Assembly: GCF_022347565.1 (NCBI RefSeq)
Contig: NZ_JAKRGH010000016.1
Span: forward strand, 1 to 64,000
Length of the DNA stretch: 64,000 bases
Direction of reading: 5' to 3'
Origin: Vibrio sp. Of7-15
GTDB lineage: Bacteria > Pseudomonadota > Gammaproteobacteria > Enterobacterales > Vibrionaceae
Position 1 is the first letter of the stretch. Every line of letters starts with the position of its first letter. The notes under the pieces were generated by a model. That model saw only the letters and a list, made by a program, of their open reading frames with translations. It ran no database searches and was not told where the DNA came from. Below, piece after piece: positions 36,964 to 43,939 of this stretch. Position numbers and translations under genes: made by a program.

Positions 36964-37512
36964 ATGAATCATCTTGCTGCTCAGGCATTAGCTGAGTTTA
37001 GCCAACGTTATGTTGAGGCTTGGCAACAAAAACACGATACGTTGCCGATGAGTGAAGACATGGTTGATTTACCTTCGTCTTGCGTGACCAAAGAGAATGA
37101 CAGTTGTGTGATTTGGCAGCCGGTTGCTCGCAATGAGTTTGCGGATTTTGAAAATGTAGAGCAGGGCATGGAATTGCTTTTACATGAAGACAGTAAGGCT
37201 TTTTACGGCAGCCAATATAGCGCAGATATGCAAGGTGAGTGGGAAGGAAATACAATTACCTTATTACAAGTGTGGAGTGATGATGACTTTACCCGCTTGC
37301 AGGAAAACATTATTGGTCATCTGGTTACACAGCGTCGTTTAAAATTAAAACCAACCGTATTTATTGCCGCGACAGATGCTGAACTGGATGTGGTGTCTAT
37401 TTGTAATTTAAGTGGTGAAGTCATTTTAGAAAAACTAGGCACCAAGAAGCGTACTGTGCTTGCTGCTAACGTAAGTGAGTTCTTAGCTAAATTAACGCCA
37501 GTGGTTGAGTAA
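36964..37512 (+). CDS. syd: SecY-interacting protein Syd
   Basis: A 182-residue Syd, a soluble protein that binds SecY on the cytoplasmic face. Family blocks include [50 protein letters not shown] and [24 protein letters not shown] lies a few bases before the ATG. Its stop overlaps the start of the next gene (TAATG), so both are probably translated together. Confidence 0.95.
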   Translation: MNHLAAQALAEFSQRYVEAWQQKHDTLPMSEDMVDLPSSCVTKENDSCVIWQPVARNEFADFENVEQGMELLLHEDSKAFYGSQYSADMQGEWEGNTITLLQVWSDDDFTRLQENIIGHLVTQRRLKLKPTVFIAATDAELDVVSICNLSGEVILEKLGTKKRTVLAANVSEFLAKLTPVVE

Positions 37513-38288
37513 TGTACGTAATTGAATTGCAGTTTGAGTGTTTCGATAATACGACGGTTAGCGCGGTAGACAGTGCCATTAATGGCTTGATGGACGCATT
37601 GCGCTACAACGGCCAAGTGTTAGGGCGTGAGTTTCCTATTATCATGGGGGAAGGGGAGTTTCGGGTTCGGGCAGTGTGCCCTGAGCAAGACAGTTTACAT
37701 CCTGACTTTCATTCTGACTCTGTGAATGCCCATTTTAATCGCTTGTCAGACGCAAAGTTGTTGGCTCCCAAGGTTCGATTACTGGGGCGCGATTTAAACT
37801 CGGAAGAATCTGCCGAAGACAGTACGCCAAGCTGGCAGGTGATTTATACCACCTTTGTTCATACCTGCTCGCCATTACGCAGCGGTGATACGCTGATGCC
37901 TATTCCGCTGTATCGAAATGGCCCGACGTTAAACGGCGATCATAAAGCGGTTGTGAAGTGGCAAACAGAATGGCAAGCGTGTGATGAGATTCAGATGACC
38001 GACGGTTGTGAAGCGAAGCACTCTGCCTTAAAAGAAATTGCTGATATTCATAGTGACCTTTTCCGCCGAGGCTGGGATTTACGAGGCCGAATCGAATACA
38101 TTACCAAAGTGCCGACCTACTACTATTTGTATCGTGTGGGTGGGGAAAGTTTAGAGCAAGAGCAGCAACGCAGTTGTCCTAAATGTGGCAGTCAACAATG
38201 GCGACAAGATGAACCATTGCATGGTTTATTCCATTTTAAATGTGACGATTGCCGAATTGTGTCTAATCTGTCTTGGGATTTTCAGTAA
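37512..38288 (+). CDS. Zn-ribbon protein (DUF2310)
   Basis: A 258-residue protein with a C-terminal zinc ribbon, CPKCGSQQW and CDDC (about 229-249), preceded by a mixed domain. It matches the DUF2310 Zn-ribbon family, described only as possibly nucleic-acid binding. In vibrios it commonly follows syd; here the start codon shares a base with the syd stop. No enzymatic motif is visible. Confidence 0.85.
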   Translation: MYVIELQFECFDNTTVSAVDSAINGLMDALRYNGQVLGREFPIIMGEGEFRVRAVCPEQDSLHPDFHSDSVNAHFNRLSDAKLLAPKVRLLGRDLNSEESAEDSTPSWQVIYTTFVHTCSPLRSGDTLMPIPLYRNGPTLNGDHKAVVKWQTEWQACDEIQMTDGCEAKHSALKEIADIHSDLFRRGWDLRGRIEYITKVPTYYYLYRVGGESLEQEQQRSCPKCGSQQWRQDEPLHGLFHFKCDDCRIVSNLSWDFQ

Positions 38289-38295
38289 CAATAGT

Positions 38296-38321
38296 GGCCA
38301 GTAGTTCTTGAAAAACTGGCC
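38296..38321. terminator. Hairpin between convergent DUF2310 gene and yaiI
   Basis: GGCCAGT pairs with ACTGGCC over a 12-nt loop, followed on the plus strand by CTCATTTTATTTT, a weak T-rich tail. Confidence 0.6.
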
Positions 38322-38338
38322 CTCATTTTATTTTCGGA

Positions 38339-38788
38339 TTAACGCTTTGCCTTGGCTAAAATGCGATCGAGCTGGTTAGCAAATTCACGGCGATCGGTTT
38401 GTGATAGTGCGCTTGGGCCACCTGTTTGAATTCCGCTTGATCTTAACGTATCCATAAAGTCACGAATGTTTAAGCGGGCTTTAATCGTTTCTGGCGTATA
38501 GAGCTCACCACGAGGGTTGAGAGCTTGTGCGCCTTTATCAATGACCTCAGAGGCCAACGGAATATCGGCAGTGATGACTAGGTCTCCTGTGTTTACGCGC
38601 TGGACTATTTCATCATCAGCCACATCGAACCCAGACTCTACTCTTAAAGATCGAATATTGGCTGCGCTAGGAACTGGAATATTGTGATTAGCGACCAGAG
38701 TTAAATCAAACCCTGTTCGAGTGGCAGCACGAAATAGTGTTTCTTTGATGACTTTCGGACAAGCATCAGCATCAACCCAAATATGCAT
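38339..38788 (-). CDS. yaiI: YaiI/YqxD family protein (UPF0178, DUF188)
   Basis: A 149-residue PIN-like protein. The acidic start [22 protein letters not shown], the middle [22 protein letters not shown] and the end [23 protein letters not shown] are characteristic of the family. The biochemical function is not established; the Asp cluster suggests metal-dependent nuclease-like activity. Its ATG overlaps the stop of the upstream gene by one base. Confidence 0.92.
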   Translation of the reverse strand: MHIWVDADACPKVIKETLFRAATRTGFDLTLVANHNIPVPSAANIRSLRVESGFDVADDEIVQRVNTGDLVITADIPLASEVIDKGAQALNPRGELYTPETIKARLNIRDFMDTLRSSGIQTGGPSALSQTDRREFANQLDRILAKAKR

Positions 38789-39066
38789 TATTGTGCTCCT
38801 TGTTGTTCAAGTACGGCAAGGCGCTCAGTCAGTGCTTTCACTTGTTGTTCTAACTCTTCGATTCTTTGTTCATGATCTTTAGGGGCGGTGGTCACTTCAA
38901 TTTTGGGTACTTTATTACCCGCTTTCCATGCTTTTAAGGCAGTAATAATCGCAGGCATAGGTGCTGGGGCGGTAAGGCGGGCTTTAATAAGAGCGACAGT
39001 GGGGGTTTTACCTTCTGCCGCTAATGTACTTATTGCGTGTTCAAGTTGTGAGGTTATGTCTTTCAT
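38788..39066 (-). CDS. Small coiled-coil protein with KfrA_N-like head
   Basis: A 92-residue protein. The first half ([43 protein letters not shown]) resembles the DNA-binding N-terminal domain of plasmid protein KfrA, with the A-L-x-x-x-G-x-x-P-T-V pattern. The second half (about 60-90) is a clear coiled coil, [26 protein letters not shown] helix-turn-helix plus dimerising coil suggests a small DNA-binding protein; this is inference from pattern. It is translationally linked to yaiI (TAATG overlap) and follows a DUF2789 gene. Confidence 0.75.
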   Translation of the reverse strand: MKDITSQLEHAISTLAAEGKTPTVALIKARLTAPAPMPAIITALKAWKAGNKVPKIEVTTAPKDHEQRIEELEQQVKALTERLAVLEQQGAQ

Positions 39067-39084
39067 TGTGTGCTCAGTTAGTGA

Positions 39085-39306
39085 TCATTCCCTGAGCATC
39101 ATATCTAATTGATCAATAACTTCACACCAATCCGCGTCATCAGCTAGGGCTTCGGCTAAAAACTGTTTTTGGGTTGGTGTCCAAAAAGGGGCTTCAGTAA
39201 GTTTCTGTCCATCTTTTAAAGAATGTTCGGCAATAAACTGAACTTCCTTTTCATTAATTCCTAACTGACTGAATAAATTAGCTAAATTATGCTCAAATAC
39301 TTCCAT
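39085..39306 (-). CDS. DUF2789 family protein
   Basis: A 73-residue protein with the DUF2789 pattern: HNLANLFSQLGI near the start, IAEHSLKDGQKLTEAPFWTPTQKQFLAEAL in the middle, and DADWCEVIDQLDMMLR at the end. Function is unknown. GGAGG lies six bases before the ATG. It heads a minus-strand trio with the KfrA_N-like gene and yaiI, running away from the CsrB loci. Confidence 0.88.
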   Translation of the reverse strand: MEVFEHNLANLFSQLGINEKEVQFIAEHSLKDGQKLTEAPFWTPTQKQFLAEALADDADWCEVIDQLDMMLRE

Positions 39307-39373
39307 GCTACCTCCATTACTACCAGTATTGAGTTAAGTATAGGATAAGAAAAAAGAGAAACCCTGTAGAGCT

Positions 39374-39391
39374 TGTAAGAGATCTCTCACA
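39374..39391 (+). promoter_or_regulatory. GacA/UvrY/VarA-type upstream activating site of csrB copy 1
   Basis: TGTAAG-AGATCT-CTCACA is a near-perfect 18-bp palindrome matching the TGTAAG-N6-CTTACA site known to bind GacA-family response regulators. It begins exactly 175 bp before the predicted RNA start, as does its counterpart in copy 2. Confidence 0.88.
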
Positions 39392-39444
39392 ACGAATGTA
39401 AGAAAAATCGCTTTATCGTCAGCAATAATACGCACAATAAAAAT

Positions 39445-39457
39445 TAAGTCATTGATA
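39445..39457 (+). promoter_or_regulatory. IHF-like site of csrB copy 1
   Basis: TAAGTCATTGATA fits the reverse form of the IHF consensus (YAANNNNTTGATW). It lies 71 bp after the start of the upstream activating site, exactly as in copy 2, where it is one of the few conserved parts of the spacer. Confidence 0.6.
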
Positions 39458-39515
39458 TTTAATAATATTGGCTTTTGTCTGTGTTTTGGAGCCAGAAAAG
39501 TGTGATAAAAGACTA

Positions 39516-39543
39516 TTGCTGAAAAATCAGGTTGGCGTAATCT
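39516..39543 (+). promoter_or_regulatory. Core promoter of csrB copy 1
   Basis: TTGCTG (39516-39521), a 16-bp spacer and TAATCT (39538-39543) are conserved with copy 2. The predicted start is six bases later. Confidence 0.7.
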
Positions 39544-39548
39544 TAAAA

Positions 39549-39921
39549 GTGTCGGAAGGATGCTGACACGGAACAGGAACTTAACCACGGATTTGGTTAG
39601 TCTCAGGATGAGGCATCGGTGATTCAGGATGAATGATCGGCATGGATAGCAAAAGGACATTGAACGGACTCAATAGTAACTAGGATGGTTACTAGCAAGG
39701 AAGACAATGGACACCTCTAGGACAGAGGCAAGGAACGAACTTCAGGATGAAGGGGTCAGGAAGGCCGAGGACACCGCTAGGACAGCGATGAAAAAAGGAT
39801 TGAGCTTTAAGGATTAAAGCTAACTATCATGGAATGATGCAGGGAGCACCATCAGTAGCCGGATTGCTGCGAGTAAGACTAAGGGCCCGAGACGTGAGAG
39901 CGTATCGGGCCCATTCTTTTT
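39549..39921 (+). ncRNA. csrB1: CsrB-family small RNA, copy 1
   Basis: About 373 nt with some 24 GGA triplets counted by eye, many as AGGA or ACGGA in hairpin loops, for example GTGTC...GACAC, CTAGGATGGTTACTAG-type and CCTCTAGGACAGAGG. Such RNAs sequester the translational regulator CsrA (RsmA). The 3' end is a strong terminator, GGGCCCGA with TCGGGCCC and then ATTCTTTTT (39883-39921). The locus next to syd/queF and yqcC matches E. coli csrB. Small open frames on the opposite strand here are shadows. Ends are predicted from promoter and terminator. Confidence 0.93.
39883..39921 (+). terminator. Terminator of csrB copy 1
   Basis: GGGCCCGA pairs with TCGGGCCC followed by ATTCTTTTT. Confidence 0.93.
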
Positions 39922-40061
39922 ATCCACTTCTTTATCTCTTTCTATAACTGCGCTTGTGTGCCTTAAGCCGTCGATAAGTGAATTTCCCTTTTGCATAAAT
40001 TTCATATTATGATGATTTTTTATTCACGTTGGTGATTTTCGAGTACATTGACGAATCATGT

Positions 40062-40079
40062 TGTGAGAGATCTCTTACA
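40062..40079 (+). promoter_or_regulatory. GacA/UvrY/VarA-type upstream activating site of csrB copy 2
   Basis: TGTGAG-AGATCT-CTTACA, the mirror variant of the copy 1 site: each has one imperfect half, on opposite sides. It begins 175 bp before the predicted start of copy 2. Confidence 0.88.
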
Positions 40080-40132
40080 CAGGACGTAAGATAAAACGCT
40101 TTAGTACGGTGAAAAACTTGCTTTTGTTCATT

Positions 40133-40145
40133 TAAGTTATTGATT
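40133..40145 (+). promoter_or_regulatory. IHF-like site of csrB copy 2
   Basis: TAAGTTATTGATT fits the IHF consensus in reverse and sits 71 bp after the start of the activating site, as in copy 1. Confidence 0.6.
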
Positions 40146-40203
40146 TTTAATGATATTGATTTTTTCGTGTTTTTAGGTGAATCACTTTTGTGATCAAGAT
40201 CTA

Positions 40204-40231
40204 TTGCTGAAAATCTTAGCTAGCGTAATCT
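40204..40231 (+). promoter_or_regulatory. Core promoter of csrB copy 2
   Basis: TTGCTG, 16-bp spacer, TAATCT: identical hexamers and spacing to copy 1. Confidence 0.7.
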
Positions 40232-40236
40232 TATTG

Positions 40237-40661
40237 GTGTCGGAAGGATGCTGACACGGAACAGGAACTTAACCACGGATTTGGTTAGTCTCAGGATGAG
40301 GCATCGGTGATTCAGGATGAGTTATCGGCATGGATAGCAAAGGACATTGAACGGATTCAATAGTAACTAGGATGGTTACTAGCAAGGAAGACAATGGACA
40401 CCTCTAGGACAGAGGCAAGGAACGAACTTCAGGATGAAGTAAAGGACACCGCTCAAGGAACAAGCGAGAGAGTTAATACTGGATGTATTAATGGGTCAGG
40501 AAGGCCAAGGACACCGCTAGGATAGCGATGAAAAAAGGATTGAGCTTTAAGGATCAAAGCTAACTATCATGGAATGATGCAGGGAGCACCATCAGTAGCC
40601 GGATTGCTGCGAGTAAGACTAAGGGCCCGATATGCGTATGTGTATCGGGCCCATTCTTTTT
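40237..40661 (+). ncRNA. csrB2: CsrB-family small RNA, copy 2
   Basis: About 425 nt with some 27 GGA triplets. It is nearly identical to copy 1 except for an insertion of about 50 nt (near 40440-40495) that adds hairpins presenting GGA: CGCTCAAGGAACAAGCG and TTAATACTGGATGTATTAA. The terminator is GGGCCCGATA with TATCGGGCCC and then ATTCTTTTT. The same CsrA-sequestering role is expected. Each copy has its own full regulatory region, so this is a duplication of the entire gene and not one long RNA. Confidence 0.93.
40623..40661 (+). terminator. Terminator of csrB copy 2
   Basis: GGGCCCGATA pairs with TATCGGGCCC followed by ATTCTTTTT. It abuts the convergent DUF3301 gene. Confidence 0.93.
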
Positions 40662-40683
40662 CTGGACACATACAATAAACCGA

Positions 40684-41010
40684 TCAGTAAATGACTCTTT
40701 CTGATTCATTGGCAGGCATGTGGTGAGGTGGTAGAATGAATTTCATTGAACGGAAGCCTTTCACAATCAATTGTCCTTGATAGCAATCCTCACCCGTCGC
40801 AGAAAATTCAAATAAATACACGGTATGCCAGCCTATTTTACCATTAGGTAAACGTAATTTATGTTCGCCTCGGGCCACACTCAGTAGTTGTAAATTGAGT
40901 TGTTTGCAATGGCGAGCAATGGCTTTTTTGGCGACTTCAGTTTGCTTATTTTGCTGCCAGAATCCATAGCCGACGAAAGCAAGAGCAAGTATGGCGAGTA
41001 AGTTTGTCAT
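40684..41010 (-). CDS. DUF3301 family protein
   Basis: A 108-residue protein with an N-terminal membrane helix (LLAILALAFVGYGFWQQNKQTEVAKKAIARHCKQLNLQLL) and a beta-rich remainder with LRLPNGKIGWHTVYLFEFSATGEDCYQG, the DUF3301 pattern. The function is unknown. It is downstream of a DUF3549 gene on the same strand (51-bp gap) and probably co-transcribed. Confidence 0.87.
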   Translation of the reverse strand: MTNLLAILALAFVGYGFWQQNKQTEVAKKAIARHCKQLNLQLLSVARGEHKLRLPNGKIGWHTVYLFEFSATGEDCYQGQLIVKGFRSMKFILPPHHMPANESERVIY

Positions 41011-41061
41011 CGGGTTCCCTTCAATGAAATAGCCTGAGCGTTGAGGCTCAGGCTTAAATGA

Positions 41062-42102
41062 TTATTGTTGTTTTGTGCTTTGTTGTAATTGCGCGATGGC
41101 CTTGTGCAAGGCTGGATCGGCTTCACTATTTAGAATTTGCAGCATGGTTAAGCGCAATGTTGGCTGCATCACTAAATCTGCAAACAGTTGATTAAATAAG
41201 GACTGGTTACCTGTTTGAGCTAAACGCAGTAGGTATTGGCTTGCTAGCGTTGTGTCTTGCAGAGCTTGCCAGCTTCTTCCTGCAATACCGATTAACACTT
41301 CTGGGTGGCTTAAACGCTCACTGGCTAAAATGGCGGTGAGTGCTTTTTTTAATAAGGTGGATTCTGCACCTGATAAGGCTCTAATTAATGCAGAGATCAA
41401 GAATAAATCGGGATCTGTGCTTTTACACTCTTCTTCTGTGAATTCAAGTAATCGCTCTGCTAGTTTTGTCGGTAAGTGACTGTGTTCTAAACAGCCTAAC
41501 AGCGCATACAGAGGTTCTGTGGGTAATTGGGTTAATGCTTTACGAACGATCACGCCATTTTGTTGTTCGTTTAAACGGGCGCACACATCGGCCAATCCTT
41601 GTAGGCCTACGGTTTGCCAGTTATTCCAACCTAATCCACCTTCTAGGTAATGGATTGTGTGCTCGTAATACTGACTGGTTGGTTGTTTTAACGTGACACG
41701 CAATAGACTGTGAAACATCGCCATCTTGTCGTCTTGAGGCTTAAATGTATAAGGATTGTTGGCTAACTTTTGCTGCTGCTCTTCTGTTGGTTGTTTATTC
41801 AGGCTTAGGCCCGTTGCTTCAATAACAAATTTAATGAAGTTGCCCATATCGGCTTGTTTTAGCAAGCTACGTTCATCAAGAGGCAGTTTTAAGAACCACA
41901 CCCAAGGCTGGGCGACATCGTTCCAGAAAGCGATGGCTAAATGTGCGTGTTTTTGCAATGGATAAGGGTATGGCTGCTGGCTGGCCTCTACGGATTCAAA
42001 CTGTTGATTGTCGATCGGCTGAACACGGCGGCCTAAATCGTAAATTTGATATTGGCAGTTCGCATTATTGAGTAGTTCTGAAAGAGTATGAATAGTATCC
42101 AT
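41062..42102 (-). CDS. DUF3549 family protein
   Basis: A 346-residue soluble protein starting MDTIHTLSELLNNANCQYQIYDLGRRVQPI, typical of DUF3549, with KHAHLAIAFWND and PWVWFLKLPLDERSLLKQADMGNFIKFVIEATG following. The C-terminal half is helical and repeat-like. The function is unknown. It is divergent from yqcC. Confidence 0.88.
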   Translation of the reverse strand: MDTIHTLSELLNNANCQYQIYDLGRRVQPIDNQQFESVEASQQPYPYPLQKHAHLAIAFWNDVAQPWVWFLKLPLDERSLLKQADMGNFIKFVIEATGLSLNKQPTEEQQQKLANNPYTFKPQDDKMAMFHSLLRVTLKQPTSQYYEHTIHYLEGGLGWNNWQTVGLQGLADVCARLNEQQNGVIVRKALTQLPTEPLYALLGCLEHSHLPTKLAERLLEFTEEECKSTDPDLFLISALIRALSGAESTLLKKALTAILASERLSHPEVLIGIAGRSWQALQDTTLASQYLLRLAQTGNQSLFNQLFADLVMQPTLRLTMLQILNSEADPALHKAIAQLQQSTKQQ

Positions 42103-42209
42103 TGCTGTTTATCTGTTGTTCCTAAGTGGCTTTCGATTATAGGGAGTATCAAGAGAAGATGGTATCCTTGACTTCTCAAACCTCGCCTCTAGTAAGACAA
42201 AGGTACACC

Positions 42210-42533
42210 ATGGATACATATCAACACACTTCGTTACTGCTTGATAAATTAGAGCAAGCCCTTATTGCGCATGATTTATGGCAATCCACATCACCAACGA
42301 AAGAGGCACTGGCCAGTGTGGAGCCTTTTGCTGTTGATACTTTGTCGTGCACAGAATGGCTACAGTGGATCTTTATTCCTAAAATGCGTCATTTGGTGGA
42401 GATGAAAATGGCATTGCCAATGGGTTTTTCCATTGCGCCTTACGTTGAGGAAGCCCTAAAAGAAACCGTAGGCCAACAGAGCGTTTTAGCCGTAGTGTTA
42501 GAATTAGATAATCTATCAAAAGGTGTGCAGTAA
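42210..42533 (+). CDS. yqcC: YqcC family protein (DUF446)
   Basis: A 107-residue protein matching E. coli YqcC: LLLDKLEQALIAHDLWQSTSPTKEALASVEPFAVDTLSCTEWLQWIFIPKMRHLVE and PMGFSIAPYVEEAL. Function is unknown. The open frame begins further upstream at a GTG (42126), but the ATG at 42210 gives the family length and has AAAGG seven bases ahead. It lies one base before truC, as in E. coli (yqcC-truC). Confidence 0.92.
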   Translation: MDTYQHTSLLLDKLEQALIAHDLWQSTSPTKEALASVEPFAVDTLSCTEWLQWIFIPKMRHLVEMKMALPMGFSIAPYVEEALKETVGQQSVLAVVLELDNLSKGVQ

Positions 42534-42534
42534 C

Positions 42535-43260
42535 ATGGAATTAGAAATTGTATACCGCGATGAATATTTAATTGCTGTGAACAAGCCTGCGGGAATGTTG
42601 GTGCATCGTTCTTGGCTTGATAAGCATGAAACGCAATTTGTAATGCAAACATTGCGTGATCAAATCGGCCAGCATGTTTTTCCTCTGCATCGATTGGATA
42701 GGCCAACCTCTGGTGTGCTTTTCTTCGCTCTTTCAAGTGAAATCGCATCCCAAGTGATGCCTTTGTTTGCCAGCCGTGAGATGAAAAAAACGTACCATGC
42801 GGTGGTGCGTGGTTGGATCACAGAAGGCGCAACGCTGGATTACGCTCTAAAAGAAGAGCTGGATAAAATTGCTGACAAGAACGCCACTAAAGAGCCAGAA
42901 GCTAAAGAGGCTATTACTGAATATCGGCCATTGGCGCAGATTGAAGTGCCATACTCGACAGGGCGTTTTCCAACCAGCCGATACTGCTTAATGGAAATGA
43001 AACCACACACAGGCAGAAAGCATCAACTTCGTCGTCATATGCATCATTTAAGTCATCCTATTATTGGTGATACTTCCCATGGTGATGGCCGTCATAATCG
43101 ATTATTTCGAGAGCATTATGATTGTCACCGTCTAATGTTACATGCATCAGAGCTGGCATTTACTCATCCAATCACCAACGAAAACGTGATTATTAAGGCA
43201 GGCTTTGATGCTGTTTGGCTAAAGCTTATTGAAGAGTTTGGCTGGCAAGAGGCCTTTTAG
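42535..43260 (+). CDS. truC: tRNA pseudouridine(65) synthase
   Basis: A 241-residue RluA-family pseudouridine synthase that modifies U65 of tRNAs. The catalytic Asp is in LHRLDRPTSGVLFFA; MKPHTGRKHQLRRHMHHLSHPIIGDTSHGDG is the conserved C-terminal block. The ATG at 42535, one base after the yqcC stop, gives the usual start MELEIVYRDEYLIAVNKPAG. Confidence 0.96.
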   Translation: MELEIVYRDEYLIAVNKPAGMLVHRSWLDKHETQFVMQTLRDQIGQHVFPLHRLDRPTSGVLFFALSSEIASQVMPLFASREMKKTYHAVVRGWITEGATLDYALKEELDKIADKNATKEPEAKEAITEYRPLAQIEVPYSTGRFPTSRYCLMEMKPHTGRKHQLRRHMHHLSHPIIGDTSHGDGRHNRLFREHYDCHRLMLHASELAFTHPITNENVIIKAGFDAVWLKLIEEFGWQEAF

Positions 43261-43278
43261 TGATACGATAAAACGTCA

Positions 43279-43308
43279 ATACAGAGCGGCTGAACGCTCT
43301 GTATTTTT
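43279..43308. terminator. Terminator between convergent truC and yaeH
   Basis: ATACAGAGCG pairs with CGCTCTGTAT and is followed by T residues on the plus strand. Confidence 0.85.
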
Positions 43309-43324
43309 ACAGTTTATGAGCTGA

Positions 43325-43708
43325 TTATTTTAATTTTTCCAGATCAGATTCAATCTCAGCAATTTTGCTGGCCACCACTTTTTCTAGATGACGAAGATCG
43401 GTAAGGATTTTTTGTTTCACATCGACTTCTGGTGTCTTTTCTGGTCGAGTGATTTTATTCAATTCATCAATCACAATCGTCAGGTTACGATTGATTTCAG
43501 TGACTTCCTTGTACTGATGGCTACCGCTATCAACCAGTACATTTTTGCGCTGGCGTGGGTATTTGAATTTTACGCTTTTGGCAAAAAACTCCCCTTTTTG
43601 TTTTGTGAAGTAGATTTTTAGAATGTCCGCTTGTGCTTCTTGGCGAAGTGAATAGCGGCCAATTTTCTCTGGCTCTGTGATGCCTAAGCCTTTGAGGTTT
43701 GGATACAT
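43325..43708 (-). CDS. yaeH: UPF0325 family protein YaeH (DUF3461)
   Basis: A 127-residue homologue of E. coli Yae[46 protein letters not shown] and [16 protein letters not shown] are all conserved. The function is unknown. I chose the ATG at 43708 (MYPNLKG) because GAGG lies eight bases before it and it matches the family start; earlier ATGs exist. It follows glnD on the minus strand after a 231-nt, hairpin-rich gap. Confidence 0.93.
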   Translation of the reverse strand: MYPNLKGLGITEPEKIGRYSLRQEAQADILKIYFTKQKGEFFAKSVKFKYPRQRKNVLVDSGSHQYKEVTEINRNLTIVIDELNKITRPEKTPEVDVKQKILTDLRHLEKVVASKIAEIESDLEKLK

Positions 43709-43764
43709 AAATACCTCATTCATCGTTATTGTAAGTAAAGAAAAGCAAATGTGGGTGTATAGAG

Positions 43765-43918
43765 TCAATGTACTAAAAGGTGGTTACATTGATTCAACTA
43801 GCTGGTATTAAACAGGATAACTGTAGCAAGAACTGATGACTCCGGACAGCTACCCACCTAGGTCAAACAGGAGAGTTGTGGGCAAGATCGCCTCTTTAGT
43901 AACCAGAGGCAACCTTGC
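43765..43918 (-). other. Structured intergenic element between glnD and yaeH
   Basis: The minus strand holds a row of hairpins: GCAAGGTTGCCTCT with AGAGGCGATCTTGC (43918-43882, 14 bp, 9-nt loop), then CCCAC with GTGGG, GTAGC with GCTAC, ACAG with CTGT followed by TTTAAT, and TCAATGTA with TACATTGA (43792-43765). The long stem is continuous only on the minus strand, where two pairs are G-U; on the plus strand they become A-C mismatches. This suggests a minus-strand RNA, either the glnD 3' end or a yaeH leader. I do not recognise a known RNA family, and no typical terminator is present. Confidence 0.5.
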
Positions 43919-43939
43919 TGTGATTATTGAGGACTCAGC

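Noticed and set aside
39334-40005. Minus-strand open frames of 108 and 61 codons across csrB copy 1
   Set aside because: They run through the sRNA, its promoter and its terminator, have no recognisable protein features, and are explained by the RNA on the other strand.
43834-43840. CTGATGA in the glnD-yaeH gap as a hammerhead ribozyme core
   Set aside because: The heptamer is present on the plus strand, but no GAAA and no suitably placed stems or cleavage triplet follow, and the better RNA structure is on the minus strand.
43811-43935. Third CsrB-like RNA next to glnD
   Set aside because: A few GGA triplets occur on the plus strand, but there is no GGA array, no VarA palindrome upstream and no terminator with a T-run.
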